A DNA stretch of 64,000 nucleotides from CAIZGX01 sp964385405 (GCA_964385405.1 CAYLOT010000008.1:1-64000); one strand, 5' to 3'; positions 36,560 to 45,318 are shown, counted from the stretch's first letter. Numbers and translations are program-made. Notes: generated from the sequence alone by a model not told the origin.

Positions 36560-38196
36560 GTTTGAAGAACTCCAACCGAATAAGCACGCTCAGCAGGCGC
36601 ATTCGATGCGGCTTCCAAGCCTAGGCTTATCCACTTGCGCGTATCCACCGGATCAATAACAGCGTCTAACCACAAGCGAGAAGCGGCATAATACGGCGAA
36701 GTTTGATCGTCGTATTTCGATTTAATGCGATTGAACATTTCAGCTTCTCGTTCGGGAGTTATAGTTTCGCCTTTCGCTTTCAACGATGCCACTTCAATCT
36801 GAAGCAACACCTTGGCCGCTTGTGCACCGCCCATTACGGCTACTTGGGCTGTTGGCCACCCCACAATCAATCGCGGGTCGTAAGCCTTTCCGCACATGGC
36901 GTAATTGCCAGCACCGTAGCTGTTTCCCATGACAATGGTGAACTTCGGCACAACACTATTGGCTTGTGCGTTCACCAACTTCGCGCCGTCTTTAATAATT
37001 CCGCCGTGTTCACTCTTACTTCCAACCATAAAGCCTGTAACGTCTTGCAGGAAGACCAACGGAATATTCTTCTGATTGCAGTTCATGATGAAACGCGCTG
37101 CCTTGTCGGCACTGTCGCTGTAGATAACCCCACCGAACTGAATACCGTCTTTCTTACTTTTGATTACTTCACGTTGGTTGGCTACAATTCCAACAGACCA
37201 ACCGTTTATGCGAGCGTAGGCACAGACTATGCTCTTCCCATACTCTGCCTTGTATTCGGTGTATTCACTGTTGTCTACGAGGCACTCAATCATCTCACGC
37301 ACTTCATAAGAAGTGGTTCTGTCGGTAGGAAGAATACCCAACATGTCCTCTACTTTACGCTTCGGTAAAGCTGGAGTTATGCGATCGAAACCCGCGTCTT
37401 TGCTGGTCTTTCCTTGCTGACTCAATAATTTCTTCAAGGTGTCCAGGGCATCTTTGTCGTTCAAAGCCTTGTAGTCTGTCACTCCACTTATCTCACAATG
37501 CGTTGTAGCACCGCCAAGTGTTTCGTTGTCGACTTCCTCGCCAATAGCCGCTTTCACAAGGTATGATCCGGCTAGGAAGATGCTTCCGGTCTTGTCTACA
37601 ATTAAAGCTTCGTCGCTCATGATCGGCAAGTACGCTCCACCCGCAACGCAACTGCCCATAACGGCGGCGTATTGTGGAATACCCATGCTGCTCATGCGCG
37701 CATTGTTTCTGAAAATTCTTCCGAAGTGTTCTTTGTCAGGAAAGATTTCGTCTTGCATAGGCAAATACACTCCAGCGCTGTCCACTAAGTAGATAATTGG
37801 AATATGATTCTCCATGGCAATCTCTTGCGCTCGAAGGTTCTTCTTTCCTGTAATCGGAAACCATGCACCTGCCTTCACTGTAGCATCGTTAGCGACAACA
37901 AGGCAAAGTTTCTTCGAAACATATCCCATAATAACGACAACACCTCCAGCTGGGCAACCGCCATGTTCTTCATACATACCATCGCCAGCGAAAGCTCCTA
38001 CTTCAATGCGCTCGGTGTCTTTGTCCAAAAGATAATCGATCCGCTCACGAGCAGTCATCTTCCCTTTCTCGTGCTCCTTTTCTATGCGCTTCTTGCCTCC
38101 TCCTTCGTAGATTTTTTTTAGTCTGCGTTGAAGTTCTGCAATGCGCTGAAGCATTTTATCTTCGTTCTTGTTGAATTCCAATTCTTTCGAGTCCAT
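36556..38196 (-). CDS. Acyl-CoA carboxylase, carboxyltransferase (beta) subunit, methylcrotonyl-CoA-like
   Basis: A 546-residue protein of the biotin-dependent carboxyltransferase family. The N half has KGKMTARERIDYLLD, LVVANDATVKAGAWFP, IIYLVDSAGVYLPMQDEIFPDKEHFGRIF and MGSCVAGGAYLP (CoA-side oxyanion glycines). The C half has VFLQDVTGFMVGSKSEHGGIIKDGAKLV and GNSYGAGNYAMCGKAYDPR (biotin side). The VDSAGVYLP with DEIFPD pattern is nearer the methylcrotonyl-CoA (or geranyl-CoA) type than propionyl-CoA carboxylase. It moves CO2 from biotin to an acyl-CoA, probably in leucine or branched-chain acid catabolism. The biotin-carrying alpha subunit is not in this window. Confidence 0.9.
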   Translation of the reverse strand: MDSKELEFNKNEDKMLQRIAELQRRLKKIYEGGGKKRIEKEHEKGKMTARERIDYLLDKDTERIEVGAFAGDGMYEEHGGCPAGGVVVIMGYVSKKLCLVVANDATVKAGAWFPITGKKNLRAQEIAMENHIPIIYLVDSAGVYLPMQDEIFPDKEHFGRIFRNNARMSSMGIPQYAAVMGSCVAGGAYLPIMSDEALIVDKTGSIFLAGSYLVKAAIGEEVDNETLGGATTHCEISGVTDYKALNDKDALDTLKKLLSQQGKTSKDAGFDRITPALPKRKVEDMLGILPTDRTTSYEVREMIECLVDNSEYTEYKAEYGKSIVCAYARINGWSVGIVANQREVIKSKKDGIQFGGVIYSDSADKAARFIMNCNQKNIPLVFLQDVTGFMVGSKSEHGGIIKDGAKLVNAQANSVVPKFTIVMGNSYGAGNYAMCGKAYDPRLIVGWPTAQVAVMGGAQAAKVLLQIEVASLKAKGETITPEREAEMFNRIKSKYDDQTSPYYAASRLWLDAVIDPVDTRKWISLGLEAASNAPAERAYSVGVLQT

Positions 38197-38200
38197 GCGA

Positions 38201-38208
38201 CAAAGTTA
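38201..38208 (-). promoter_or_regulatory. Candidate -7 element TAACTTTG before the carboxylase gene
   Basis: An exact TAnnTTTG match only 4 bases before the ATG at 38196. If functional, the mRNA would be nearly leaderless. Confidence 0.35.
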
Positions 38209-38222
38209 AGTATTGCGTGTTC

Positions 38223-39293
38223 CTATTGTGTTCGTTGAAAATAGTTTCCTGAAAAAGTTGAGTCGATCAACACTTTTTTCAATTCTTGAAGCAGTATGTG
38301 TGGCTCCAACAATGCTCTGTCGAAGAAGCCATTGTCTGCAGCATTGCAGAGAAATAATTTTTTATGTTGAAAGGGACCGCTCTGCGTGAATTCTGGATGC
38401 AGCTGTGAAAGTGAAACGTTTGGTGTATTCGGAAAATACACCAACTCGCCATAGGCATCGGCATTGTTCAATGCAAACAACATGCGTTCTTTATCGAAAT
38501 TCAAATTCCCCTTTTCGTCCGATGCCCCAACATATTCAGTACCCGCATCTTTCAACAATATAGCCCAATAGGATTGGTTGTTTGCTACCGTCCAATCGCT
38601 GCCGTTGTTAGTGGCAAAGAAAATTCTAGGTCGTACAGAAGGTCCTGACGGAAGGTCTACCGAAGGTCCTTGCGCAGCACCTATGTATGCGCTTTCAATT
38701 TCTAAAAACAACTCTCTTGCTAAAACATCCTTCCTCAGGACATATCCAAAAACATATAACCATTCGGCCTTTCCAAGCGGATGTTCTTCCAAGTATTCAG
38801 TTGTCGGAATGACTGTGGACTGAGGTAGTTTCGATTGATAGGGCGTGGATTCAAAGGGAACACTAAACAAAACAGACGGATTCAACAAAAGCAAATCCTC
38901 GAGATTCACATCACCGTTCGATGTGAGGTTTTGTGTCTTCCCGCTTGCAAGTTGTGCTTGAAGATTTTCAAGCTGAATGCGGTCGGCATAGGTCACACCG
39001 CATACGTTTCCCATTCCATCTAAGGCATTCACAAAATAAGAATGTGTGGTGCTTAGAAGGGCGATTCTTTCCGGATTTATGGTCGAAAGAGAAACGGAAT
39101 AAGAATCAGTAGGAGAATCAGAATGAGAGAGAAATTGAATGAGCGTGTCGTTTCCACTCTTCACGACACGAAAACCTCTGGCGTATTTGGGTTGGAAAAG
39201 AACAGTTACGTCGGCTGAAACATTTCCATTCGAACAGGCATTGAGAAGGGCAGCGCTAATGAACAAAATGAGTAAGAGGCGTTGCAGTTTCAT
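38223..39293 (-). CDS. Periplasmic binding lipoprotein of the BtuF/FepB (siderophore/cobalamin) type
   Basis: A 356-residue protein with a lipoprotein signal (MKLQRLLLILFISAALLNAC, acylated Cys20). The body fits the two-lobe class III binding-protein fold: IALLSTTHSYFVNALDGMGNVCGVT (first lobe start), NLEDLLLLNPSVLFSVPF, TVIPTTEYLEEHPLGKAEWLYVFGYVL (the EYLE-HPLG-EW segment is highly typical) and a late SDEKGNLNFDKERML. It should capture a metal-siderophore or corrinoid for an ABC importer. The permease and ATPase are not adjacent. Residues about 206-221 (QGPSVDLPSGPSV) are coded by a 12-base repeat array and lie in the inter-lobe region. Confidence 0.83.
   Translation of the reverse strand: MKLQRLLLILFISAALLNACSNGNVSADVTVLFQPKYARGFRVVKSGNDTLIQFLSHSDSPTDSYSVSLSTINPERIALLSTTHSYFVNALDGMGNVCGVTYADRIQLENLQAQLASGKTQNLTSNGDVNLEDLLLLNPSVLFSVPFESTPYQSKLPQSTVIPTTEYLEEHPLGKAEWLYVFGYVLRKDVLARELFLEIESAYIGAAQGPSVDLPSGPSVRPRIFFATNNGSDWTVANNQSYWAILLKDAGTEYVGASDEKGNLNFDKERMLFALNNADAYGELVYFPNTPNVSLSQLHPEFTQSGPFQHKKLFLCNAADNGFFDRALLEPHILLQELKKVLIDSTFSGNYFQRTQ
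38629..38676. repeat. 12-bp tandem array, four units, in frame in the binding-protein gene
   Basis: Four 12-base units (38629-38640, 38641-38652, 38653-38664, 38665-38676) built on GGTCCTTGCGGA-like sequence. They hold short palindromes such as GTC/GAC (38642-38649) and GGT/ACC (38654-38661) with GAAG-type separators. The coding strand gives a Gly-Pro-Ser-Val-type tetrapeptide repeat. More degenerate than the other arrays. Confidence 0.6.
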
Positions 39294-39297
39294 GCGG

Positions 39298-39305
39298 CAA
39301 AAGTA
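39298..39305 (-). promoter_or_regulatory. Candidate -7 element TACTTTTG before the binding-protein gene
   Basis: An exact TAnnTTTG match with 4 bases (GCCGC minus the overlap) between it and the ATG at 39293. Confidence 0.35.
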
Positions 39306-39307
39306 AA

Positions 39308-39339
39308 CAAGAAAAAAGCCACTCTCCCGAGTGGCTTTT
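39308..39339 (-). terminator. Intrinsic terminator of the sigma-factor transcript
   Basis: An 11-bp perfect stem (39314-39324 with 39329-39339) with a TCCC loop. On the minus strand it is followed by TTTTTTCTTG, ending the small gene at 39342. The T run on the plus side is shorter. Confidence 0.85.
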
Positions 39340-39341
39340 CA

Positions 39342-39452
39342 TTAGTTCCAAATATAACTTTTGGTAACCGGTTGCAGCTGTTCGTATGCTGAAAGAATAA
39401 TCTCTTCCGACTCCATAAAAGCTACTAAATCTTGAAGGGTAAAATCTTGCAT
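39342..39452 (-). CDS. Conserved-looking 36-residue protein behind the ECF sigma factor
   Basis: A short frame (ATG 39450-39452, TAA 39342-39344) lies between the sigma gene stop (65 bases upstream) and a strong terminator 3 bases downstream, which is just where the last gene of a transcript should end. The peptide begins MQDFTLQDLVAFMESEEII, is acidic and amphipathic, and ends KSYIWN. It has no membrane segment, so it is not a classical anti-sigma factor. A small soluble partner or unrelated peptide is possible. Function is unknown. The coding call rests on position, clean start and stop, and amino-acid composition. Confidence 0.6.
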   Translation of the reverse strand: MQDFTLQDLVAFMESEEIILSAYEQLQPVTKSYIWN

Positions 39453-39517
39453 AGGCGCGTTTTGTTTTTGGCTTAACGCAACCTTTGTTTTGGATATTGC
39501 CCTCGTACTAAACTTTT

Positions 39518-40102
39518 TTATATCACCAGTTTAATATTATGTTTTTCAATGTGCTTTCGAAGGTTAATTAATGCATAGCGCATTCTTCCTAACGCTGTAT
39601 TGATGCTAATTTCCAAGTGGTCTGCAATTTCCTTGAAGCTCATGTCGTAAACAATTCTCATCATTACAATTTCGCGTTGCTCAGAAGGAAGCAGAGCAAT
39701 TAACTGACGAACTTCTTTGGTTACTTCCTTTTGCATCACCTGCTTTTCAACGTTTTTAGCAGACTCCTGAACGAAATCTAGCGGATCGTACTTATCGGTA
39801 GCACGTTGAATAGGCATCTTTTTGTTGTTGCGGAAATGGTCAATGCATAAGTTGTGCGCAATGCGCATGATCCACGCAGAGAACTTTCCTTCTTCATTGT
39901 ATTGTCCTTCTTTCAGGGCTTGAACTGCTTTACAAAAAGTATCTTGGAACAAATCGTTCGCCAATTCGCGGTCGCGGACGAACATATAAATTTTACCAAA
40001 CACTTTCGACTTGTAGCGAGACATTAACTCACGAAATGCGGGTTCGTTTCCTTGCATATACAAGGTTACCAATTGACGATCTGATTCGAGTGATAAGCGC
40101 AT
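39518..40102 (-). CDS. RNA polymerase sigma factor, ECF (sigma-70) family
   Basis: A 194-residue protein from ATG 40100-40102. Region 2 is at about 18-85 (NEPAFRELMSRYKSKVFGKI, LFQDTFCKAVQAL, FSAWIMRIAHNLCIDHFR). Region 4 is at about 130-190 (LPSEQREIVMMRIVYDMSFKEIADHLEISINTALGRMRYALINLRK, a helix-turn-helix for the -35/-33 element). An upstream in-frame ATG would add MNQIKKEVV, but those codons contain AGGAGGT five bases before the chosen ATG. The sigma factor redirects RNA polymerase to its own promoters. No anti-sigma gene with a membrane segment is adjacent. Confidence 0.93.
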   Translation of the reverse strand: MRLSLESDRQLVTLYMQGNEPAFRELMSRYKSKVFGKIYMFVRDRELANDLFQDTFCKAVQALKEGQYNEEGKFSAWIMRIAHNLCIDHFRNNKKMPIQRATDKYDPLDFVQESAKNVEKQVMQKEVTKEVRQLIALLPSEQREIVMMRIVYDMSFKEIADHLEISINTALGRMRYALINLRKHIEKHNIKLVI

Positions 40103-40106
40103 AACG

Positions 40107-40113
40107 ACCTCCT
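40107..40113 (-). promoter_or_regulatory. Shine-Dalgarno sequence that fixes the sigma-factor start
   Basis: AGGAGGT on the minus strand, 4 bases before ATG 40100-40102. Such strong sites are rare in Bacteroidota and in this window, which makes this one notable and decides between two in-frame starts. Confidence 0.7.
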
Positions 40114-40330
40114 TTTTTATTTGGTTCAACTTAAATTTAGAACTGAAAAAAAGTAGTGTTATAATCTATAGGCGCTTAATGTGATTTATTGTTTTAATGT
40201 CTTTCCTTCGACATCTTGAAAACGAATATAGAAAATTATTCTTCCAATTGCAAACTTTTTTTTCTTTTTTTTTCTTTTCTACGCATGAACAATAATGTTC
40301 TTTAAGAGGTAATACCTTTGACACTTCAAC

Positions 40331-43108
40331 ATGAACGACGTGAAGAACGAGAACCACAAATCACACATTATCATTAACGGTGCGCGCGTGCACAACCTGA
40401 AAAACGTTTCTGTTTCAATACCAAGAAACAAACTGGTTGTGCTTACAGGACTCAGTGGTTCTGGAAAAAGTAGTTTAGCATTCAATACACTTTTCGCTGA
40501 AGGACAACGTAGATATGTTGAGAGTCTTTCTTCCTACGCACGTCAGTTTTTAGGGCGTTTCGATAAACCCGATGTCGATTCAATCATCGGCATTAGCCCG
40601 GCTGTTGCCATTGAACAAAAAGTAACCGGAAGAAGCTCGCGATCTACTGTAGGAACTTCAACTGAGATTTACGATTATATAAAACTTCTCTATGCACGAA
40701 TAGGCATAACCTACTCGCCTACTACCGGAAAAGCAATAACGAAGAACAATACCTCTGATGTTGTCAATGCCATTTTCAAGTTGAAAAATGAAACGCGCTT
40801 CGCCATTGTTTGTCCGCTTAAAATAGAGTCTGAATCTTCTTTTCAAATCGGAAAAGAAACGTTGTTGGCGCAAGGATTTAGCAGACTTGTTTGCAACAAT
40901 GAGTTCATTGAAATACAAGAAGCAGAGTTCTCTACCAAACATACATATTACTTGCTTATAGACCGTATGTCTAAAGACGACGAACTTGAAGCTTCGCGTT
41001 TAGCAGACAGCGTAGATCTTGCATTCTCTTTAGGGCACGGACACTGCGCACTTTTCTTTCCTGACAAAAAGAAATTCGAATTCTTCGCCAATCAACTCGA
41101 AGAAGATGGCGTTGTTTTCGAAGAGCCCTCGTTGAATTTATTTTCCTTCAACAATCCTGTGGGTGCATGCAAAACGTGCGAAGGATTTGGCAGCATTATA
41201 GGCATAGATTCAAGGCTGGTTATTCCGAATGAAAACCTTTCCATTTACCAAGATTGCATTGCTTGTTGGAAGGGTGAAAAATTGAGCGGTTGGAAAGATG
41301 ATTTAATTCGTAATGCGAAGAAAGCCGACATTCCAATTCACACGCCATACCGCGAATTAAGCGCTATTCAGAAGAAAACGATTTGGGAAGGATGCACCCA
41401 TTTTCATGGCATAAACACTTTTTTTAAATTCCTTGAAGCAGAGACATACAAGATTCAAAATCGCGTTTTGCTTTCGCGCTATCGCGGAAGAACAGCTTGT
41501 CCAGAATGTCTCGGGACTCGCTTGAAAAAAGAAGCGAACTATGTAAAAATTGCCAACACTTCAGTTTCTGAATTAATGCTACTTCCCTTGCATAAATCGT
41601 TGCAATTTTTCGAAACGCTATCATTGAGCAAGCACGAAGAATCAGTTGCGAAAAGAATATTACTCGAGATAAAAAACCGCCTTCGATTTTTGTGTGAAGT
41701 CGGGTTGGAATATCTCACTTTGAATCGTCTTTCAAACACACTTAGCGGAGGTGAAGCACAGCGCATACATCTCGCAACCAGTCTAGGAAGTTCGTTGGTT
41801 GGCTCTATGCATATTTTAGATGAACCTAGCATAGGCTTGCATCCGCGCGACAGCAAAAGATTGCTTGGTGTATTAAAGAATTTACGCGATCAAGGAAACA
41901 CCGTCATTGTGGTTGAACACGAAGAAGAAATTATTCGAAATGCAGATTACATCATAGACATTGGCCCTGAAGCAGGTGCCAAAGGAGGTGAAATCGTATT
42001 CGAAGGAATGGCCAAAGAACTTGAGAAAAAAGGCAAAACGCTAACCGCAGATTATTTACGAGGAGATAAGAAAATTCACATTGAAAAAACAAAGAAAAAA
42101 CTTAACGATTTCATTCGATTGAAAGACGTAAATCTCCATAACCTGTTGAATGTAAGTATAGAGATCCCCCTTCACACTTTCTGCGTAATTACAGGTGTTA
42201 GTGGATCAGGAAAAAGTACCTTAATCAAAAGTGTACTCTACCCTGCTCTCCAAAATTCGTTGAATGGAATTGCAGAAAACAGTTCCAATTACAGCGAGCT
42301 TTCAGGAAGTATTTCTCTCATTAAAGCATTGGAATTTGTAGATCAAAATCCGATTGGAAAAAGTAGTCGCTCGAACCCTGCCACATACTTGAAAATTTAC
42401 GACGACATTCGCGCGTTGTTTACTTCACAACCGTTGGCAAAACAGCGCAACATGAAGCCAGCATTTTTTTCTTTCAACGTTACAGGAGGAAGATGCGAAA
42501 CCTGCGAGGGCGAAGGAATTCAGACCATTGAGATGCAATTCATGGCCGATGTTGAATTGGTCTGCGAAACATGTAAAGGCAAACGGTTTAAGGAAGAAGT
42601 TTTAGAGGTTCAATACCGTGGTAAAAACATAGCCGATGTATTGGATTTAACAGTTGATGAAGCCCTTGGATTTTTCGGAGAAGACACTTCAACTTCTGCT
42701 AAACACATTGTGCAAAAACTAACACCCCTTAAGGGTGTAGGGCTCGATTACGTGAAGCTAGGACAAAGCAACAGCACCTTGTCTGGTGGTGAGGCGCAGC
42801 GTATTAAGCTCGCGTCTTTCTTGATAAAAGGACCGAATCAACCGCATACCTTATTCATCTTTGATGAGCCTACAACAGGATTGCATTTTCACGATGTGCA
42901 GAAACTGATGATTACCTTTCAAGCCTTGCTGGCACAAGGTCACACCGTCATTGCAATTGAGCATCACACAGATGTTATGCGTTGCGCCGATTGGATTGTT
43001 GACATTGGTCCTGAAGGCGGAGAAAAAGGAGGAAACATCTTGTATTGCGGACCCTTCGACGCGTTTTTAAATACAAAGTCATATACCGCAGATGCCCTAA
43101 ATTCTTGA
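40331..43108 (+). CDS. uvrA: Excinuclease ABC subunit A
   Basis: A 925-residue protein, close to the usual length. Two ABC modules: Walker A GLSGSGKSSLAFNTLFAEGQ (about 37-56) and GVSGSGKSTLIKSVLYPAL (second half), and two LSGGEAQRI signatures followed by ILDEPSIGLHP and FIFDEPTTGLH Walker B segments. Zinc-binding Cys pairs are seen (ACKTCEGFG, ACPECLGTR and the C-terminal CETCEGEG with CETCKGKRF). SRSTVGTSTEIYDYIKLLYARIG is the UvrB-contact region. It is the damage-recognition ATPase of nucleotide excision repair. A TACCTTTG at 40313 is its only promoter hint. msrB follows 41 bases later. Confidence 0.96.
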   Translation: MNDVKNENHKSHIIINGARVHNLKNVSVSIPRNKLVVLTGLSGSGKSSLAFNTLFAEGQRRYVESLSSYARQFLGRFDKPDVDSIIGISPAVAIEQKVTGRSSRSTVGTSTEIYDYIKLLYARIGITYSPTTGKAITKNNTSDVVNAIFKLKNETRFAIVCPLKIESESSFQIGKETLLAQGFSRLVCNNEFIEIQEAEFSTKHTYYLLIDRMSKDDELEASRLADSVDLAFSLGHGHCALFFPDKKKFEFFANQLEEDGVVFEEPSLNLFSFNNPVGACKTCEGFGSIIGIDSRLVIPNENLSIYQDCIACWKGEKLSGWKDDLIRNAKKADIPIHTPYRELSAIQKKTIWEGCTHFHGINTFFKFLEAETYKIQNRVLLSRYRGRTACPECLGTRLKKEANYVKIANTSVSELMLLPLHKSLQFFETLSLSKHEESVAKRILLEIKNRLRFLCEVGLEYLTLNRLSNTLSGGEAQRIHLATSLGSSLVGSMHILDEPSIGLHPRDSKRLLGVLKNLRDQGNTVIVVEHEEEIIRNADYIIDIGPEAGAKGGEIVFEGMAKELEKKGKTLTADYLRGDKKIHIEKTKKKLNDFIRLKDVNLHNLLNVSIEIPLHTFCVITGVSGSGKSTLIKSVLYPALQNSLNGIAENSSNYSELSGSISLIKALEFVDQNPIGKSSRSNPATYLKIYDDIRALFTSQPLAKQRNMKPAFFSFNVTGGRCETCEGEGIQTIEMQFMADVELVCETCKGKRFKEEVLEVQYRGKNIADVLDLTVDEALGFFGEDTSTSAKHIVQKLTPLKGVGLDYVKLGQSNSTLSGGEAQRIKLASFLIKGPNQPHTLFIFDEPTTGLHFHDVQKLMITFQALLAQGHTVIAIEHHTDVMRCADWIVDIGPEGGEKGGNILYCGPFDAFLNTKSYTADALNS

Positions 43109-43149
43109 TGAACGAGAAAACAATTTTAGAAAAAACGTGTTGTTCAATC

Positions 43150-43641
43150 ATGAGAAAACTAGTTTCGTTCGGCGTCGCAGCGGTTATAAGTTTGGCTAGC
43201 TGTTCACAACAAAAACAAAATCAAAGCACCCCAAGTAACATGGTACCACAAGTTGTAAAATCGGATGAAGAATGGAAGAAAGAATTAACTCCCGAACAGT
43301 TCAGAATTCTTCGCGAAAAAGGCACGGAACGAGCGTTTACCGGCGAGTTCTGGGACCATCATGAAATTGGAACTTATAGCTGTGCCGCGTGCGGACAAGA
43401 ACTGTTTCAATCTAACTCGAAATTCGACAGTGGATGCGGTTGGCCAAGTTATTTCAAACCCATTAACGATTTGGTAATTTCTGAAGAAAAAGATACCTCA
43501 TACGGCATGATTCGAACAGAGGTTATGTGCAGCAAATGTGGTGGACATTTAGGTCATGTTTTCCCTGACGGGCCACCTCCTACTGGCCTGCGTTATTGCA
43601 TTAATTCGGGAGCGCTTAAGTTTAAACCGAATAACCCTTAA
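43150..43641 (+). CDS. msrB: Peptide-methionine (R)-S-oxide reductase MsrB, lipoprotein form
   Basis: A 163-residue protein from ATG 43150, which begins a lipoprotein signal (MRKLVSFGVAAVISLASC, lipobox LASC). An earlier in-frame ATG would put about 14 residues ahead of the signal, and the open frame before that runs into uvrA. The MsrB core has the CAACGQ and CSKCGG zinc sites, DSGCGWPSYF, GHLGHVFPDGP and the catalytic Cys in LRYCINSGAL. It repairs oxidised methionine (R form) in envelope proteins, presumably in the periplasm. The stop lies within the 3' end of the convergent membrane-protein gene (20-base overlap). Confidence 0.93.
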   Translation: MRKLVSFGVAAVISLASCSQQKQNQSTPSNMVPQVVKSDEEWKKELTPEQFRILREKGTERAFTGEFWDHHEIGTYSCAACGQELFQSNSKFDSGCGWPSYFKPINDLVISEEKDTSYGMIRTEVMCSKCGGHLGHVFPDGPPPTGLRYCINSGALKFKPNNP

Positions 43642-44188
43642 CAGCACTGTCCACGCTACGAAGTAGCGTTTGTGCATCTCGCGGATTCAATTGTTTTCCG
43701 AAGCGAATTTTCGAGCGATTGTATACGAAGCCTAGGCGTTCTCCGCCCATGATCCAGAAGCTGTCGTCGAGAAAATAAAAGAATGAATTTTCATCTTGTT
43801 TAACTATTCCTAGTTGTTTGATTTTTTCCAACTCAAACTTCTCTTTTTTCCCTCGGGTTCCAAAAGCATTTTGAAGTGTCATTTCGCCTTTCTTAAAGAC
43901 TAAAATTTCCTTCCCTGATTTTCTCCACATGAGCACCTTCAGAGTTCTGTAGAAAAAGAATGACCAGAGCGCAGTTGAGATCAAAAAAAAGATTTGTTCT
44001 CCGCCATCTTTCGAAGTCAAAAGCGAATAAATAAAAACACCACCGCAAAACGTCCAAGCCATAAGCCACGCGTAAAGCAAAGCTTCTTGCCAACGTTCTA
44101 CATTCTGGCTAATGGTTATGGTTAACTGATCTTTTTCACGCACCACCTGAATGCGCTTTCCTATGAATTGTGGGGCAGTTTTATTCAT
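43622..44188 (-). CDS. Membrane protein of unknown function with two helices and a PH-like domain
   Basis: A 188-residue protein. Residues 1-35 are soluble. Two membrane helices follow (about 37-58 and 65-85), and a C-terminal 100-residue cytoplasmic part (EILVFKKGEMTLQNAFGTRGKKEKFELEKIKQLGI) resembles the beta-rich bacterial PH/YdbT-like domains. Not recognised more closely. It overlaps bshA by four bases, so it is probably co-transcribed with it, and overlaps msrB at the 3' ends. The last codons coincide with a pair of palindromes (43641-43669). Confidence 0.65.
   Translation of the reverse strand: MNKTAPQFIGKRIQVVREKDQLTITISQNVERWQEALLYAWLMAWTFCGGVFIYSLLTSKDGGEQIFFLISTALWSFFFYRTLKVLMWRKSGKEILVFKKGEMTLQNAFGTRGKKEKFELEKIKQLGIVKQDENSFFYFLDDSFWIMGGERLGFVYNRSKIRFGKQLNPRDAQTLLRSVDSAVKGYSV
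43641..43669. repeat. Two adjacent palindromes at the msrB/membrane-protein junction
   Basis: ACAG/CTGT (loop ca, 43641-43650), two bases, then a perfect 7-bp stem ACGCTAC/GTAGCGT (loop gaa, 43653-43669). The loop and position match the arrays seen elsewhere, but with only two units and no shared separator the membership is tentative. Confidence 0.4.
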
Positions 44189-45318
44189 GACTTCAACACT
44201 TTATCGTATAATTCTTCGTACAAAGGAAGAACTTCTTCCAATGAGAATGCGTGGGCTCTTTCCCTCGCCTGAACTTTAAATTTCAACAAACGCTCTTCTT
44301 TTTCAATGAGATAAAAAACTTGTTTCGCCATTTCATCTACATCGCCGACGTTACTCATCAATCCAGAAACCCCATGTCTATTCAACTCTGGCAAACCTCC
44401 TGCGTTGCTAGAGACAACAGGCACTCCGCTTGCCATTGCCTCTAATGCAGCCAAACCAAAACTCTCTGATTCAGAAGGTAGAAGCATGACATCTGCGGCC
44501 GATAAAAGCTCCATTGGGTTCTTCACGTTTCCAACAAAAACAACATTGCACAATTGATTCTCGCGCGCGAATTGTTCTGCCTTCGATCGGTCTGGACCAT
44601 CGCCAACCATCACTAAAATTGAAGGCTTCAACTCGTTCACGCGTTTGTATATTTCCATCACATCCATGACGCGCTTCACCGGTCTGAAGTTGGAAATATG
44701 AATGAGCATTGGAGTTCCATCGGGGGCATATTCATCGCGAATCTCCCTAACGATGCTATCGTTTATTGGAGTTGGATTTAAGAAATTCGGAATGACTTCA
44801 ATGTCAACATTAATTCCAAAAAGCTTGTAAGTATCTGTGCGCAAACTTTGCGAAACAGCGGTGACGGCATCGCTTTCATTAATAGCGAAAGAGATTACAG
44901 GCTCGAAAGAAGCGTCCCTTCCCAACAATGTAATATCGGTGCCGTGAAGCGTGGTAATAACCGGCAAATGAAGTCCCTCCCTCTTTAAGATTTGTTTCGC
45001 CATGTATGCTGCACTTGCATGCGGAATAGCGTAATGCACATGCAAGAGATCCAATCCTTCGTGCTTTGCAACATCAACCATTTTACTTGCCAAAACAAGC
45101 TCATAGGGAGGGTATAAAAACAACGGATAATCACTTACGTTTACTTCGTGATAACGCACATTTTTTCTCAAAGATCCAAGACGAACGGGCTGCGAATAAG
45201 TAATGAAATGAATTTCATGTCCCTTCTCTGCAAGTGCCTTTCCCAACTCGGTTGCAACCACACCACTACCCCCAAAAGTTGGGTAGCACACAATACCAAT
45301 CTTCAATTTTTTTTCCAT
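44185..45318 (-). CDS. bshA: N-acetyl-alpha-D-glucosaminyl L-malate synthase BshA
   Basis: A 377-residue GT4 glycosyltransferase. The opening KIGIVCYPTFGGSGVVATEL (donor loop) and HEIHFITYSQPVRL are specific for BshA. LHVHYAIPHASAAYM, TLHGTDITLLG and NFRPVKRVMDVMEIY follow, and the GT4 Glu motif is in PSESESFGLAALEAMASGVPVVSS. It joins GlcNAc from UDP-GlcNAc to L-malate, the first step of bacillithiol synthesis, the low-molecular-weight thiol used by Bacteroidota. bshB and bshC are not in the window. A promoter-like TACTTTTG lies 25 bases upstream. Confidence 0.94.
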   Translation of the reverse strand: MEKKLKIGIVCYPTFGGSGVVATELGKALAEKGHEIHFITYSQPVRLGSLRKNVRYHEVNVSDYPLFLYPPYELVLASKMVDVAKHEGLDLLHVHYAIPHASAAYMAKQILKREGLHLPVITTLHGTDITLLGRDASFEPVISFAINESDAVTAVSQSLRTDTYKLFGINVDIEVIPNFLNPTPINDSIVREIRDEYAPDGTPMLIHISNFRPVKRVMDVMEIYKRVNELKPSILVMVGDGPDRSKAEQFARENQLCNVVFVGNVKNPMELLSAADVMLLPSESESFGLAALEAMASGVPVVSSNAGGLPELNRHGVSGLMSNVGDVDEMAKQVFYLIEKEERLLKFKVQARERAHAFSLEEVLPLYEELYDKVLKS

